Translations under genes and position numbers: made by a program
Assembly: GCF_001373415.1 (NCBI RefSeq)
Contig: NZ_CDSE01000085.1
Location: forward strand, 1 to 60,356
Source of the DNA: Paenibacillus dakarensis
GTDB taxonomy: Bacteria > Bacillota > Bacilli > Paenibacillales > Paenibacillaceae
Length of the DNA: 60,356 bases
Direction of reading: 5' to 3'
Part shown: positions 52,908 through 60,356 of the stretch, piece after piece
Position numbering within the stretch: position 1 is the stretch's first letter
Layout: each line of letters opens with the position of its first letter
The notes under the pieces: model-generated
Seen by the model: only the letters and a program-made list of their open reading frames with translations
Told to the model about the DNA's origin: nothing
The model's database searches: none

Positions 52908-53446
52908 AAAAAATGTGGATTCTCGTTACCTTGAGCCTGCTGGTCATGCTAACCGCCGGATGTGGCGGCGATACGAAATTTGAGCCTGCGGCCATCGATG
53001 AAAATGCGGATAAATGTGCGGTTTGCAACATGCAGGTTAAGGATGACCAGCATGCTGTCCAGATCGTTCTCAAAGACAGCAAGGTGCTGAAATTTGATGA
53101 TCTTGGCGATCTCTTCAAGTGGAAGCAGAATAACGGCACCGACCAGATCGGTGCAGAGTTCGTCCGGGATTACAACACGAAGGAATGGATACATCTGCAG
53201 GAGGCCTCTTATGTATACGATAAGAGCATCCGGACACCGATGGCTTACGGGGTCATCTCCTTCCAGAAGAAGGAGGATGCCGAGAAGTTCGTCAGCGAGC
53301 ACGGCGCGGGTACCGTCATGTCCAGCTCTGATCTCGACAGCCACACATGGGAGTCAGATAAGAAGATGATGAATAACAAGCACAGCGAATCCGGGAGCGG
53401 TGATCATACTTCTGAAGAGCAGCATGACAAGGATACTCATGAGTAA
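52904..53446 (+). CDS. nosL: Copper-binding lipoprotein NosL
   Basis: The 180-residue lipoprotein has lipobox LTAGC (Cys20), then the NosL core beginning DKCAVCNMQV (C38, C41, M43), a likely Cu(I) site, and the FDDLGDLFKWK segment. The C-terminal tail is rich in His, Ser, Glu and Asp (DHTSEEQHDKDTHE) and could bind additional metal. NosL is the outer-face copper chaperone that hands Cu(I) to NosD. Its ATG overlaps the nosD stop by four bases. Confidence 0.93.
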   Translation: MKKMWILVTLSLLVMLTAGCGGDTKFEPAAIDENADKCAVCNMQVKDDQHAVQIVLKDSKVLKFDDLGDLFKWKQNNGTDQIGAEFVRDYNTKEWIHLQEASYVYDKSIRTPMAYGVISFQKKEDAEKFVSEHGAGTVMSSSDLDSHTWESDKKMMNNKHSESGSGDHTSEEQHDKDTHE

Positions 53447-53476
53447 TAAAGAAGCTAAGCAGGGAGTGCCGGCATC

Positions 53477-54355
53477 ATGACAAATCTCAGGGAAACTCAG
53501 ACGCTGCGTAACACGGATGAGGATTTCCTAGGCCTGCGTGCGATCTGGAGCATCACGGGCCGGGAAATCCGGCTGGGCTTCCGCAACCCGTGGGCATATT
53601 CATTCATGCTGCTGTTTACGCTGTTCAGTCTTGCGCTGCTGTCGATTCAGACCCGGTACGGGATTCAAGAGTATACCGGCACGAGCGGCGCTATGATCAA
53701 CCTGATCCTGTACCTGCTGCCGCTGATGACGCTGCTGCTTGGCTCCTTCTCCATCACCGCCGAAAAGGAGGAAGGCGGATGGACGCTTCTGTCAACCTAT
53801 CCTCTGGGGTCATCGTCATACATTATCGGCAAGTTCTTCGGCATGGTTTATGTGCTTCTAATCATTGTTGCAATTGGCTTCGGTGTCTCCGGATTGATTA
53901 GCTCTCTGGTTAGCCATACTTATTCGTGGAAATCGTACATGCTGTTCCTGCTGTTTTCCACTATTCTGGTGCTTATGTTTTTAAGCCTGGCCCTCTTGAT
54001 CGGTACACTGTGCAAGAACCGGTGGCAGGCCCTGACAGCGGGTGTTGCCCTTTGGTTTTTTCTTGTACTCGGCTGGCCCTCGCTGCTGGTCGCACTGCTG
54101 GGCTTTGTCCCGTATAGTATGATCAAACCGCTGCTCATGCTGCTCGTATTTCTGAACCCGGCGGAGCTGTCGCGCCTCTTCCTCGTGATCAAGCTTGGAG
54201 GCGGATCGGTGCTCGGTCCCGAATATTATAAGTGGGTAAACTGGATGGTTCGTCCCGAAGGAACGGTAACCTTCTTGGGTGCCAGCCTGCTCTGGATCAT
54301 CCTGATGCTGGCTGCCGCCATCCTTGTAATCGAGAGGAGGAGACGACGTGGCTGA
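53477..54355 (+). CDS. nosY: ABC permease NosY
   Basis: The 292-residue membrane protein has an N-terminal cytoplasmic segment and six predicted helices, starting at FRNPWAYSFMLLFTLFSLAL, with the ABC-2 type EKEEGGWTLLSTYPL coupling region near residue 98. It forms the membrane channel of NosDFY. The gap after nosL is 30 bases, and its end overlaps nosF by 8. GGGAG lies 10 bases before the ATG. Confidence 0.92.
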   Translation: MTNLRETQTLRNTDEDFLGLRAIWSITGREIRLGFRNPWAYSFMLLFTLFSLALLSIQTRYGIQEYTGTSGAMINLILYLLPLMTLLLGSFSITAEKEEGGWTLLSTYPLGSSSYIIGKFFGMVYVLLIIVAIGFGVSGLISSLVSHTYSWKSYMLFLLFSTILVLMFLSLALLIGTLCKNRWQALTAGVALWFFLVLGWPSLLVALLGFVPYSMIKPLLMLLVFLNPAELSRLFLVIKLGGGSVLGPEYYKWVNWMVRPEGTVTFLGASLLWIILMLAAAILVIERRRRRG

Positions 54356-55088
54356 TAATCCTATACTGGAGCTCGAACTGGTGTCCAAGCGCATCAAAAA
54401 ACAGACGCTGGTTCAGCCGGTCAGCTTCTCCCTTGAGCCCGGCCGCGTGCTTGCTCTATGCGGCGGCAACGGGGCCGGTAAAAGCACGATCCTGCGCATG
54501 ATCGCCGGCATCTCCAGGCCAAGCAGCGGCACCATCCGGATCCGCGGGCTGGACTGGAAACGGGACCGGAAAGCATGTGCGCGCAGCATCGGATACATGC
54601 CGGACGATTTTCAGTTTGGCGACGCGCTGACCGCACAAGAGACGCTGCGCTTCTACGGCTCCCTGCGTGATGTTCCCGGTGAGCGGGTGGGCGAGCTCCT
54701 TCGCGTGGCCGGACTTGAAGAAGTCCGCGGACGGAAAGTATCCACCTTCTCCAAGGGAATGCGCCAGCGCTTATTGTTTGCACAGGCCATGCTGGCTAAG
54801 CCGCCCCTGCTTATTCTGGACGAGCCTACCAACGGGCTCGACCCTTACTGGATGGACGCCTTCGCCGATCTCGTACGGCGCAGTGCGGAGGACGGGCAGG
54901 CGGTGATATTTTCGACGCACCAGCTGAATGTGGCGGAACAGACCGCCGACCAGGTCATCTTCCTTGACTCCGGATATGCCCGCTACATCGGACCGGCTGC
55001 TCCGCTTGTGCAGCAGTACCGCCATCAGGGCGGCCTGTACGGCGCTTTTAGCGCACTCGTGAATACGAAAAGCAGCGCGCCTGATTAA
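54348..55088 (+). CDS. nosF: ABC transporter ATPase NosF
   Basis: The 246-residue ATPase has Walker A GGNGAGKST near 40, signature FSKGMRQRL near 132, Walker B LLILDEPTNGLDP near 152 and H-loop FSTHQL. The signature SKGMRQ is the usual variant for NosF-like ABC-2 ATPases. It powers NosY/NosD. The GTG start has GGAGG upstream and overlaps nosY. The operon ends here at a strong terminator. nosZ is not present upstream or downstream in this window. Confidence 0.93.
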   Translation: MADNPILELELVSKRIKKQTLVQPVSFSLEPGRVLALCGGNGAGKSTILRMIAGISRPSSGTIRIRGLDWKRDRKACARSIGYMPDDFQFGDALTAQETLRFYGSLRDVPGERVGELLRVAGLEEVRGRKVSTFSKGMRQRLLFAQAMLAKPPLLILDEPTNGLDPYWMDAFADLVRRSAEDGQAVIFSTHQLNVAEQTADQVIFLDSGYARYIGPAAPLVQQYRHQGGLYGAFSALVNTKSSAPD

Positions 55089-55130
55089 ATCCGGTTCACA
55101 GAGCTTTCCACCCGGCTGCACATATAAAAT

Positions 55131-55197
55131 AAATGCACCCCTTAGTCATCTGGAGCGGAAACCCTCTGGTTTACCGCTGATTCTAAGGGGTGCATTT
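55131..55197. terminator. Bidirectional terminator between nosF and ABC exporter genes
   Basis: AAATGCACCCCTTAG (55131-55145) pairs perfectly with CTAAGGGGTGCATTT (55183-55197), around an inner AGCGG...CCGCT helix. Confidence 0.87.
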
Positions 55198-55244
55198 TGT
55201 ATTAGTGTGCCTTATATTTAGGGCCGCCTAAACCGGTGCAGCCT

Positions 55245-57101
55245 TTATCCCGCTTCCTGTCCCGCACTGAACTGACTGTTGTACAGATCCGCATAGAAGC
55301 CTTTCTGTTCAAGCAGTTCCTCATGGGTACCCTGCTCAATGATGCTTCCTTGGTTCATCACAAGAATCAGATCTGCATCGCGGATTGTAGATAGACGGTG
55401 GGCAATGACAAAGCTTGTTCTGCCCTCCATCAAGCGATTCATCGCTTTCTGGATATACAGCTCTGTCCGCGTGTCTACGCTGCTCGTTGCTTCATCCAGA
55501 ATAAGAATGGCAGGATCGGCAAGAATCGCCCGTGCAATCGTCAGAAGCTGCTTCTGACCCTGCGATATATTAGACGCTTCCTCATTCAGAATCGTATCGT
55601 ATCCATCCGGCAATGTGCGGATAAAGTGATCGGCATGTGCAGCTTCGGCAGCCTGCACAATTTCCTTGTCCGAAACCCCCGCCTTGCCATAGGCGATATT
55701 GTCTCGGATCGTCCCGTTAAAGAGCCACGTATCCTGCAGCACCATCCCAAACATGCTTCGCAGGTCGCTTCTCGTCATCTTCTTAATGTCGATATGATCA
55801 ATCGTAATTTGTCCGCCGCTAAGTTCATAGAAGCGCATCAGCAGGTTCACAAGTGTAGTCTTGCCTGCGCCTGTAGGACCTACTATAGCTACCGTCTGCC
55901 CCGGCAGCACATCAATATTCATGTCTTCGATCAGCAACTTGTCTTCTTCATAGCCAAAGTTTACATGCTCGAAGCGAACTTCTCCGCGTGGATTCGAAAG
56001 CTTCTTCGGTGCAGCTTCTTCACTCACTTCCTCTTCCTCATCCAGAACCTCAAATACCCGCTCGGCGGAAGCAATCGTCGACTGAATCACGTTAGCGATA
56101 TTCGCCAATTGGGTAATCGGCTGGGTAAACTGGCGGGAGTACTGGATAAACGCCTGAATATCCCCGATTTCAATAGATCTCTTGGTCACTAAAATTCCAC
56201 CAACCACAGCGATAATAACATAGCCGATGTTACCAATGAAGCTCATAAGCGGCATAATTGAACCCGAGATGAACTGGGCACGCCAGCCGGCATCGAACAG
56301 CTTCTCATTCACTTGATCAAATTCAGCAATCGACTGATCTTCACGTCCAAACGCCTTTACGACTTTGTGACCGGTATACATTTCCTCAACATGTCCGTTG
56401 AGCTGTCCCAGATGCTTTTGCTGTGCGGCAAAATGCTTCTGCGAACGCTTCGCAACCATCATGGTCACGATCACGCTAAACGGCAATGTCAGAATGACAA
56501 TCAGGGTTAACACGGGACTGATGGTCAGCATCATGATGATGACCCCGACCAAAGTGACCACGGAAGTAATCATCTGCGTTAAGCTTTGCTGCAGTGTGCT
56601 GCTGATGTTATCCATATCGTTCGTTACACGGCTTAGGGTCTCTCCGTGTGTTCTGGCATCGAAATATTTAAGCGGCAGCCGGTTCAGCTTCTCGTTCACT
56701 TCTTTGCGAAGATCGTATACAGTCCGCTGAGCTACACCAGCCATGACATACTGCTGAAGATAGGCGAACAAGGAACTGACCACGTACAAGCCGGCAAGCC
56801 ACAGCATAATTTCCTGAATCGCTGCAAAATCGACTCCGGTTCCAGACATAATGCCTTTGAAAAGAATGGTTGTGGCCTCACCCAGAATTTTCGGGCTTAT
56901 AATACTAAAGACCGTACTCAGTATCGCAGCAAGCAGCACGGTGAACAGCTTGCCGGAGTGAGGTCTAAGATACCGTGTTAACCGGTTGAAGGTGCCTTTA
57001 AAATCCTTGGCCTTCTGAGCAGGCATCATGGGTCCATGCGGACCGCCGCCGAATGGACCGCCGCCGGCAGGACGTCCGCCTCTTTTTTTAGATTGACTCA
57101 T
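55245..57101 (-). CDS. Heterodimeric ABC exporter subunit with consensus Walker site
   Basis: The 618-residue half-transporter has a Gly/Pro-rich leader (about 1-30), six membrane helices (about 45-325) and an ATPase domain. Walker A GPTGAGKTT, Walker B ILILDEATSSVD with catalytic Glu and H-loop AHRLST are canonical. The signature is altered (ISQGQKQLL instead of LSGGQ). This complements the partner encoded upstream, which has the reverse pattern. The genes overlap by ATGA. It is probably a multidrug or lipid exporter of the YfiBC/LmrCD/BmrCD type. Confidence 0.93.
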   Translation of the reverse strand: MSQSKKRGGRPAGGGPFGGGPHGPMMPAQKAKDFKGTFNRLTRYLRPHSGKLFTVLLAAILSTVFSIISPKILGEATTILFKGIMSGTGVDFAAIQEIMLWLAGLYVVSSLFAYLQQYVMAGVAQRTVYDLRKEVNEKLNRLPLKYFDARTHGETLSRVTNDMDNISSTLQQSLTQMITSVVTLVGVIIMMLTISPVLTLIVILTLPFSVIVTMMVAKRSQKHFAAQQKHLGQLNGHVEEMYTGHKVVKAFGREDQSIAEFDQVNEKLFDAGWRAQFISGSIMPLMSFIGNIGYVIIAVVGGILVTKRSIEIGDIQAFIQYSRQFTQPITQLANIANVIQSTIASAERVFEVLDEEEEVSEEAAPKKLSNPRGEVRFEHVNFGYEEDKLLIEDMNIDVLPGQTVAIVGPTGAGKTTLVNLLMRFYELSGGQITIDHIDIKKMTRSDLRSMFGMVLQDTWLFNGTIRDNIAYGKAGVSDKEIVQAAEAAHADHFIRTLPDGYDTILNEEASNISQGQKQLLTIARAILADPAILILDEATSSVDTRTELYIQKAMNRLMEGRTSFVIAHRLSTIRDADLILVMNQGSIIEQGTHEELLEQKGFYADLYNSQFSAGQEAG

Positions 57102-58825
57102 GCGATCTCCTCCTCTGACAGCTGGGACGACACAATTTCACGATACACTTCGCTGTTCTCCATCAGCTCCTGATGTGTGCCGATTCCGGCAACGCGGCCT
57201 TCATCCAGGACGATGATTCGATCTGCATCCATAACGGTGCTGACCCGCTGAGCTACAATCAATACGGTTGACTCCGTCGTTTCCTCTTTCAGTGCCGCGC
57301 GCAGCTTGGCATCCGTCTTGAAATCGAGCGCCGAGAAGCTGTCATCAAACACATAAATTTCCGGCCGGCGGACGAGCGCACGGGCAATGGAAAGACGCTG
57401 CTTCTGTCCGCCCGATACATTGCCGCCTCCTTGGGATATTTCAGCATTGTAGTCACCCTCCATGGCTGAAATGAAATCAGCCGCCTGGGCAACCTCCGCT
57501 GCATGCTTCACTTCCTCATCTGTGGCATCTTCCTTGCCGTAGCGGATATTATCCGCAATCGATCCGGTAAAGAGCAGTGCCTTTTGCGGAACAAAACCGA
57601 TTTTGGCACGAAGGTCCTCCTGCGTCATATCCCGGACATCGGTGCCATCAACCAATATTCGTCCCGATGATACTTCATAGAATCTTGGAATCAGACTGAT
57701 CAAGGTCGATTTACCTGAACCCGTACCTCCGATAACCGCCGTGATTTCACCAGGTCCCGCCTGGAAGGAAATGTTCGAGATCGCCGGCTCCTCAGCTCCC
57801 GGGTAATAGAATGTAACATCATCAAACTCGATATATCCTTTGGCTGCAGATGGTGTGTGCGCTTCTTTAGGGTCATTGATTTCCGGCATCATCCCTAGCA
57901 CTTCGTTAATCCGAACAGCAGAAGCCTGTGCACGCGGAACCATAACGAACATTACGGATACCATGATCAGCGAGAACATGATCATCATAGCGTACTGCAG
58001 GAAGGCCATCAGATCACCGACCATCATATGTCCTTCGTTAATACGATGCCCGCCGAACCAGACAATCGCAACCGTAGCGAAGTTCATGACCAGCATCATG
58101 ACCGGCATCATCGCGCCCATGATCTTGTTTACCTTGATCGCGGTCTGGGTCAAGTCCTCGTTCGCATCATTGAAGCGGGCCTTCTCGTGCTCCATACGAT
58201 TGAAGGAACGGATGACCCGGATACCGGTCAAGCCTTCACGCATGATACGGCTGAGGGTGTCTAATTTAATCTGAATGGCTTTAAAGAGCGGAATCCCTTT
58301 TCTGGCAATGATAAAAATAGCCAGCACAAGCACAGGCAGCGATGCAACAAGCACAACGGTCAAGCCCGGATCACGGGAAACCGCCATAATGATTCCCCCG
58401 ATACACATCATCGGTGCAAGAGCCATCATGCGCAGAATCATAATGGTTACTTGCTGTACCTGTGTAATATCGTTCGTTGTACGGGTAATCAGCGAAGCTG
58501 TACCCAGCTTGTCAAATTCCTGCAGCGTAAAATTTTCTACGTGAGTGAATACCCGTCCGCGTAGAATCTTACCGAAGCCAGAAGCTGATCTGGATGCCAG
58601 GTAACTGGCAGCAATCGAGCAGATCATACCGCCCGCCGCCACAGCAAGCATAAAGCCCCCGACCTTCCATATATAGGGAATATCTCCTTTAACAATACCT
58701 ACATCTACGATATCTGCCATTAAAGTTGGCAGATAGAGCTCAGACAATGCCTGAAAAAAGGTGAATAGCAATACCAGCAGGACCGCTGTCCGATACGGTC
58801 TCATATACCGAAATAATTTCAGCAT
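57098..58825 (-). CDS. Heterodimeric ABC exporter subunit with degenerate Walker B/H-loop
   Basis: The 575-residue half-transporter has six membrane helices (about 15-300) and an ATPase domain with Walker A GGTGSGKST and a canonical signature VSGGQKQRL. The Walker B is VFDDSFSALD, with Asp in place of the catalytic Glu, and the H-loop is AQRVST, with Gln in place of His. So its own nucleotide site is non-catalytic, as in TM287, LmrC and BmrC. It is cotranscribed with the following subunit and 12 bases after the MarR gene. Confidence 0.93.
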   Translation of the reverse strand: MLKLFRYMRPYRTAVLLVLLFTFFQALSELYLPTLMADIVDVGIVKGDIPYIWKVGGFMLAVAAGGMICSIAASYLASRSASGFGKILRGRVFTHVENFTLQEFDKLGTASLITRTTNDITQVQQVTIMILRMMALAPMMCIGGIIMAVSRDPGLTVVLVASLPVLVLAIFIIARKGIPLFKAIQIKLDTLSRIMREGLTGIRVIRSFNRMEHEKARFNDANEDLTQTAIKVNKIMGAMMPVMMLVMNFATVAIVWFGGHRINEGHMMVGDLMAFLQYAMMIMFSLIMVSVMFVMVPRAQASAVRINEVLGMMPEINDPKEAHTPSAAKGYIEFDDVTFYYPGAEEPAISNISFQAGPGEITAVIGGTGSGKSTLISLIPRFYEVSSGRILVDGTDVRDMTQEDLRAKIGFVPQKALLFTGSIADNIRYGKEDATDEEVKHAAEVAQAADFISAMEGDYNAEISQGGGNVSGGQKQRLSIARALVRRPEIYVFDDSFSALDFKTDAKLRAALKEETTESTVLIVAQRVSTVMDADRIIVLDEGRVAGIGTHQELMENSEVYREIVSSQLSEEEIA

Positions 58826-58837
58826 GGTTTCATCTCC

Positions 58838-59407
58838 TTACTCCGAATCTGGCGAATTAAATTTAATTTCGGTCTTGCTCATATACTCGTACATTTTCGT
58901 TAACAGGTCAGCGAGCAAATCGCTGTTCTCTTCACCCAAATGAGCGACCAGTCCTTCCATATTCGCCTTAAATGCCTCATGCGCCTGATAGACGACCTTC
59001 TCTCCCTCTTCTGTAAGACGTACACGGACCGCACGCCTGTCGTCCTTATCCATCACCCGCTCTACAAGCCCCTTAGCCTCTAAACCGTTAATGAACTGCG
59101 TAATCGTCGGTGAGGTCACCTTCATATGATTGCTAATCTGGGATACTTTAAGACCTTGCTCTCCCTCAGGCCGTGACTCGAAACCCTGCGCTCCGCCGGA
59201 CTTCTCTTTATATTTGAGCGTCATCAGAATCCGAATTTCACCTGTTGTGTAACCTGAGATCATACCCTGATCCCAGTCCTTTTTCTTGTAAAGGCTTAAG
59301 CTGCGCATGAGCCTCCCTGCCGCCCCACTGCCGAAATCATCGCTATTTCTGCTTGAGTCTTCTTGGCAATGTGAATCGCAGTCCTTCCGCTTGTCTGAGT
59401 CTGACAT
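58838..59407 (-). CDS. MarR-family regulator of ABC exporter operon
   Basis: The 189-residue protein has a polar Cys/Asp-rich leader (about 1-28, with C10 and C14 and H13), a MarR winged helix (VSQISNHMKVTSPTITQFI near 100) and the wing DKDDRRAVRVRLTEEG. An extra 20-residue loop (EKSGGAQGFESRPEGEQG) sits before the recognition helices. It is the first gene of the three-gene operon, and tandem palindromic sites lie over its promoter. SD GAGAGG lies 6 bases before the ATG. The leader Cys-His residues could sense metal or redox; this is speculation. Confidence 0.88.
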   Translation of the reverse strand: MSDSDKRKDCDSHCQEDSSRNSDDFGSGAAGRLMRSLSLYKKKDWDQGMISGYTTGEIRILMTLKYKEKSGGAQGFESRPEGEQGLKVSQISNHMKVTSPTITQFINGLEAKGLVERVMDKDDRRAVRVRLTEEGEKVVYQAHEAFKANMEGLVAHLGEENSDLLADLLTKMYEYMSKTEIKFNSPDSE

Positions 59408-59430
59408 GGTATACCTCTCTTTCGACTAAA

Positions 59431-59463
59431 TTAGATAGCCTTCCAATTAATTAGGTAACCTAA
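59431..59463 (-). promoter_or_regulatory. Tandem MarR-type operator and promoter
   Basis: TTAGGT-A-ACCTAA (59451-59463) is a perfect 6-1-6 palindrome. A second copy, TTAGATAGCCT at 59431-59441, matches its first 11 bases at 9 positions and starts exactly 20 bp away, on the same DNA face. On the minus strand a -10 TCTAAT (59430-59435) lies within the second copy, so binding would block transcription of the MarR-ABC operon. Confidence 0.62.
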
Positions 59464-59548
59464 CTATAAATCTGATGAAAGGGTGAAGTCAAATACCTGG
59501 GACTTGAGAGTTTTTCCAGAAAAAATGATCGGAAATGATCCAGAAAGA

Positions 59549-60356
59549 TTAATCATAGTTATATCCATCTTTCGAGTACGAGTATTCCCTGGCACTTCGA
59601 TCCCGCCTGGATTTGGAAGACCCGAAACGCGACTGCTCTTTCTGCCGCCTCGCTGTCGTCCGCTCCTTTCGTGCCAGATAAGCCAGCTCTTTCTCTGTTT
59701 TCTTATAGTTTTTGAACCGCCCCGGATCAAGCTCGCCATCCAGGAGTGCCTGCTGTACAGCACACCCGGTCTCCGATTCATGACGACAGTCCTGAAACCG
59801 GCACTGCCGCGCAAGCTCTTCAATCTCAAAGAACGTCTCTCCCCATCCATCTGCCGAATCCCATAGCTGCAGCTCCCGCATACCCGGCGTATCGATCATA
59901 ACGGCCCCTTCCGGCAGAAGGAACAGTTCCCTGTGTGTTGTTGTGTGGCGCCCCCTTGCATCCTCTTCCCGTACCCCCTGTACCCGTTGTACATCTTGAC
60001 CAGACAACCAGTTCAGCAGTGTAGACTTTCCTGCACCAGAGGAGCCGGTAATGGCTACGGTGTGCCCTGGCACAAGGTACGGAGCGATGGTCTCTTTTCC
60101 CTGATCCTGCAGAGAACTCACTGCATGAACCGGCACGCCTGGCGCTGAAGACATGACCATAGCAGCATACTTCTCCGGATCGACGCACAGATCCGCCTTG
60201 GTCAGCAGCACAACAGGCTGTGCCCCGCTTTCCCATACAGAGATCAGATAACGCTCGATTTTTCGCACATTAAAATCCTGGTTCAGTGCATTCACAATAA
60301 ATATGGTATCCGTATTTGCCGCAATTACCTGCTCATCCGGCACATTTCCCGCCTCT
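59549..60356 (-). CDS. rsgA: RsgA/YjeQ-type circularly permuted GTPase, 5' end outside window
   Basis: The frame is open to the window edge, so the N-terminal OB domain is cut off; about 268 residues are visible. The permuted GTPase order is clear: G4 TKADL before G1 GSSGAGKST, then RHTTTHRE (G2) and DTPGMREL (G3). The zinc domain CRFQDCRHESETGC follows. RsgA acts late in 30S ribosome maturation. The tail after residue 235 is Arg/Ser/Tyr-rich (SKSRRDRSAREYSYSKD), longer than in standard RsgA, so a second RsgA-like paralogue is possible. A GTG at 60343 is internal to the domain and is not the true start. Confidence 0.9.
   Translation of the reverse strand, partial: EAGNVPDEQVIAANTDTIFIVNALNQDFNVRKIERYLISVWESGAQPVVLLTKADLCVDPEKYAAMVMSSAPGVPVHAVSSLQDQGKETIAPYLVPGHTVAITGSSGAGKSTLLNWLSGQDVQRVQGVREEDARGRHTTTHRELFLLPEGAVMIDTPGMRELQLWDSADGWGETFFEIEELARQCRFQDCRHESETGCAVQQALLDGELDPGRFKNYKKTEKELAYLARKERTTARRQKEQSRFGSSKSRRDRSAREYSYSKDGYNYD

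Noticed and set aside
1..60356. CRISPR arrays, insertion sequences, tRNA and rRNA genes
   Set aside because: No regularly spaced repeats, transposase-like proteins, or RNA gene signatures were recognised on reading the window.

Overview
The window looks like chromosomal DNA from a spore-forming Bacillota, most probably a Paenibacillus. It carries a GerA-type spore germination operon, homologues of Bacillus subtilis genes (YvdTSR-like SMR pair, YhfW, PerR, YmfJ-like DUF3243, YyaE-like molybdoenzyme), strong Shine-Dalgarno (SD) sequences with many TTG/GTG starts, and a glutaminyl-tRNA synthetase, which Bacillus itself lacks. No rRNA, tRNA, prophage, insertion sequence or CRISPR array is visible.

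Layout. 1-9 kb: two convergent phospholipase D-family genes, a TetR/SMR efflux operon, and a TetR gene followed by a large RND transporter with an Ala/Gly-rich insertion. 9-25 kb: an anaerobic/molybdenum zone with a TorD-like chaperone, moaA, a MOSC protein, a molybdopterin oxidoreductase, a formate/nitrite channel and a water-forming-type NADH oxidase, interspersed with glnS, two MFS transporters and two acetyltransferases. Three of these genes have an FNR/CRP-type box whose centre lies exactly 32 bp from the centre of a -10-like hexamer. 24-38 kb: oxidative stress and membrane genes, including a hybrid histidine kinase overlapping a glutathione peroxidase gene, a DEAD-box helicase, UbiB kinase plus phasin-like protein, catalase, PerR and a winged-helix regulator. 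38-44 kb: aldo/keto reductase, the gerA-type operon, and a FAD/Rieske oxidoreductase. 44-49 kb: HExxH protein, MMPL transporter with divergent TetR, lipid kinase, and an AT-rich SurA-N-like protein. 50-55 kb: a NarX/NarL-like two-component pair followed by nosDLYF with no nosZ. 55-60 kb: a MarR-controlled heterodimeric ABC exporter and the truncated end of an rsgA-type GTPase.

How parts may work together: FNR-type control would couple torD, the formate/nitrite channel and nox to oxygen limitation, next to molybdenum cofactor synthesis. PerR-like boxes lie before katA and perR. The most unusual items are the repeated FNR promoter geometry, nosDLYF without nosZ, and the kinase-peroxidase operon. 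All functions are inferred from sequence reading only; no database search was run.
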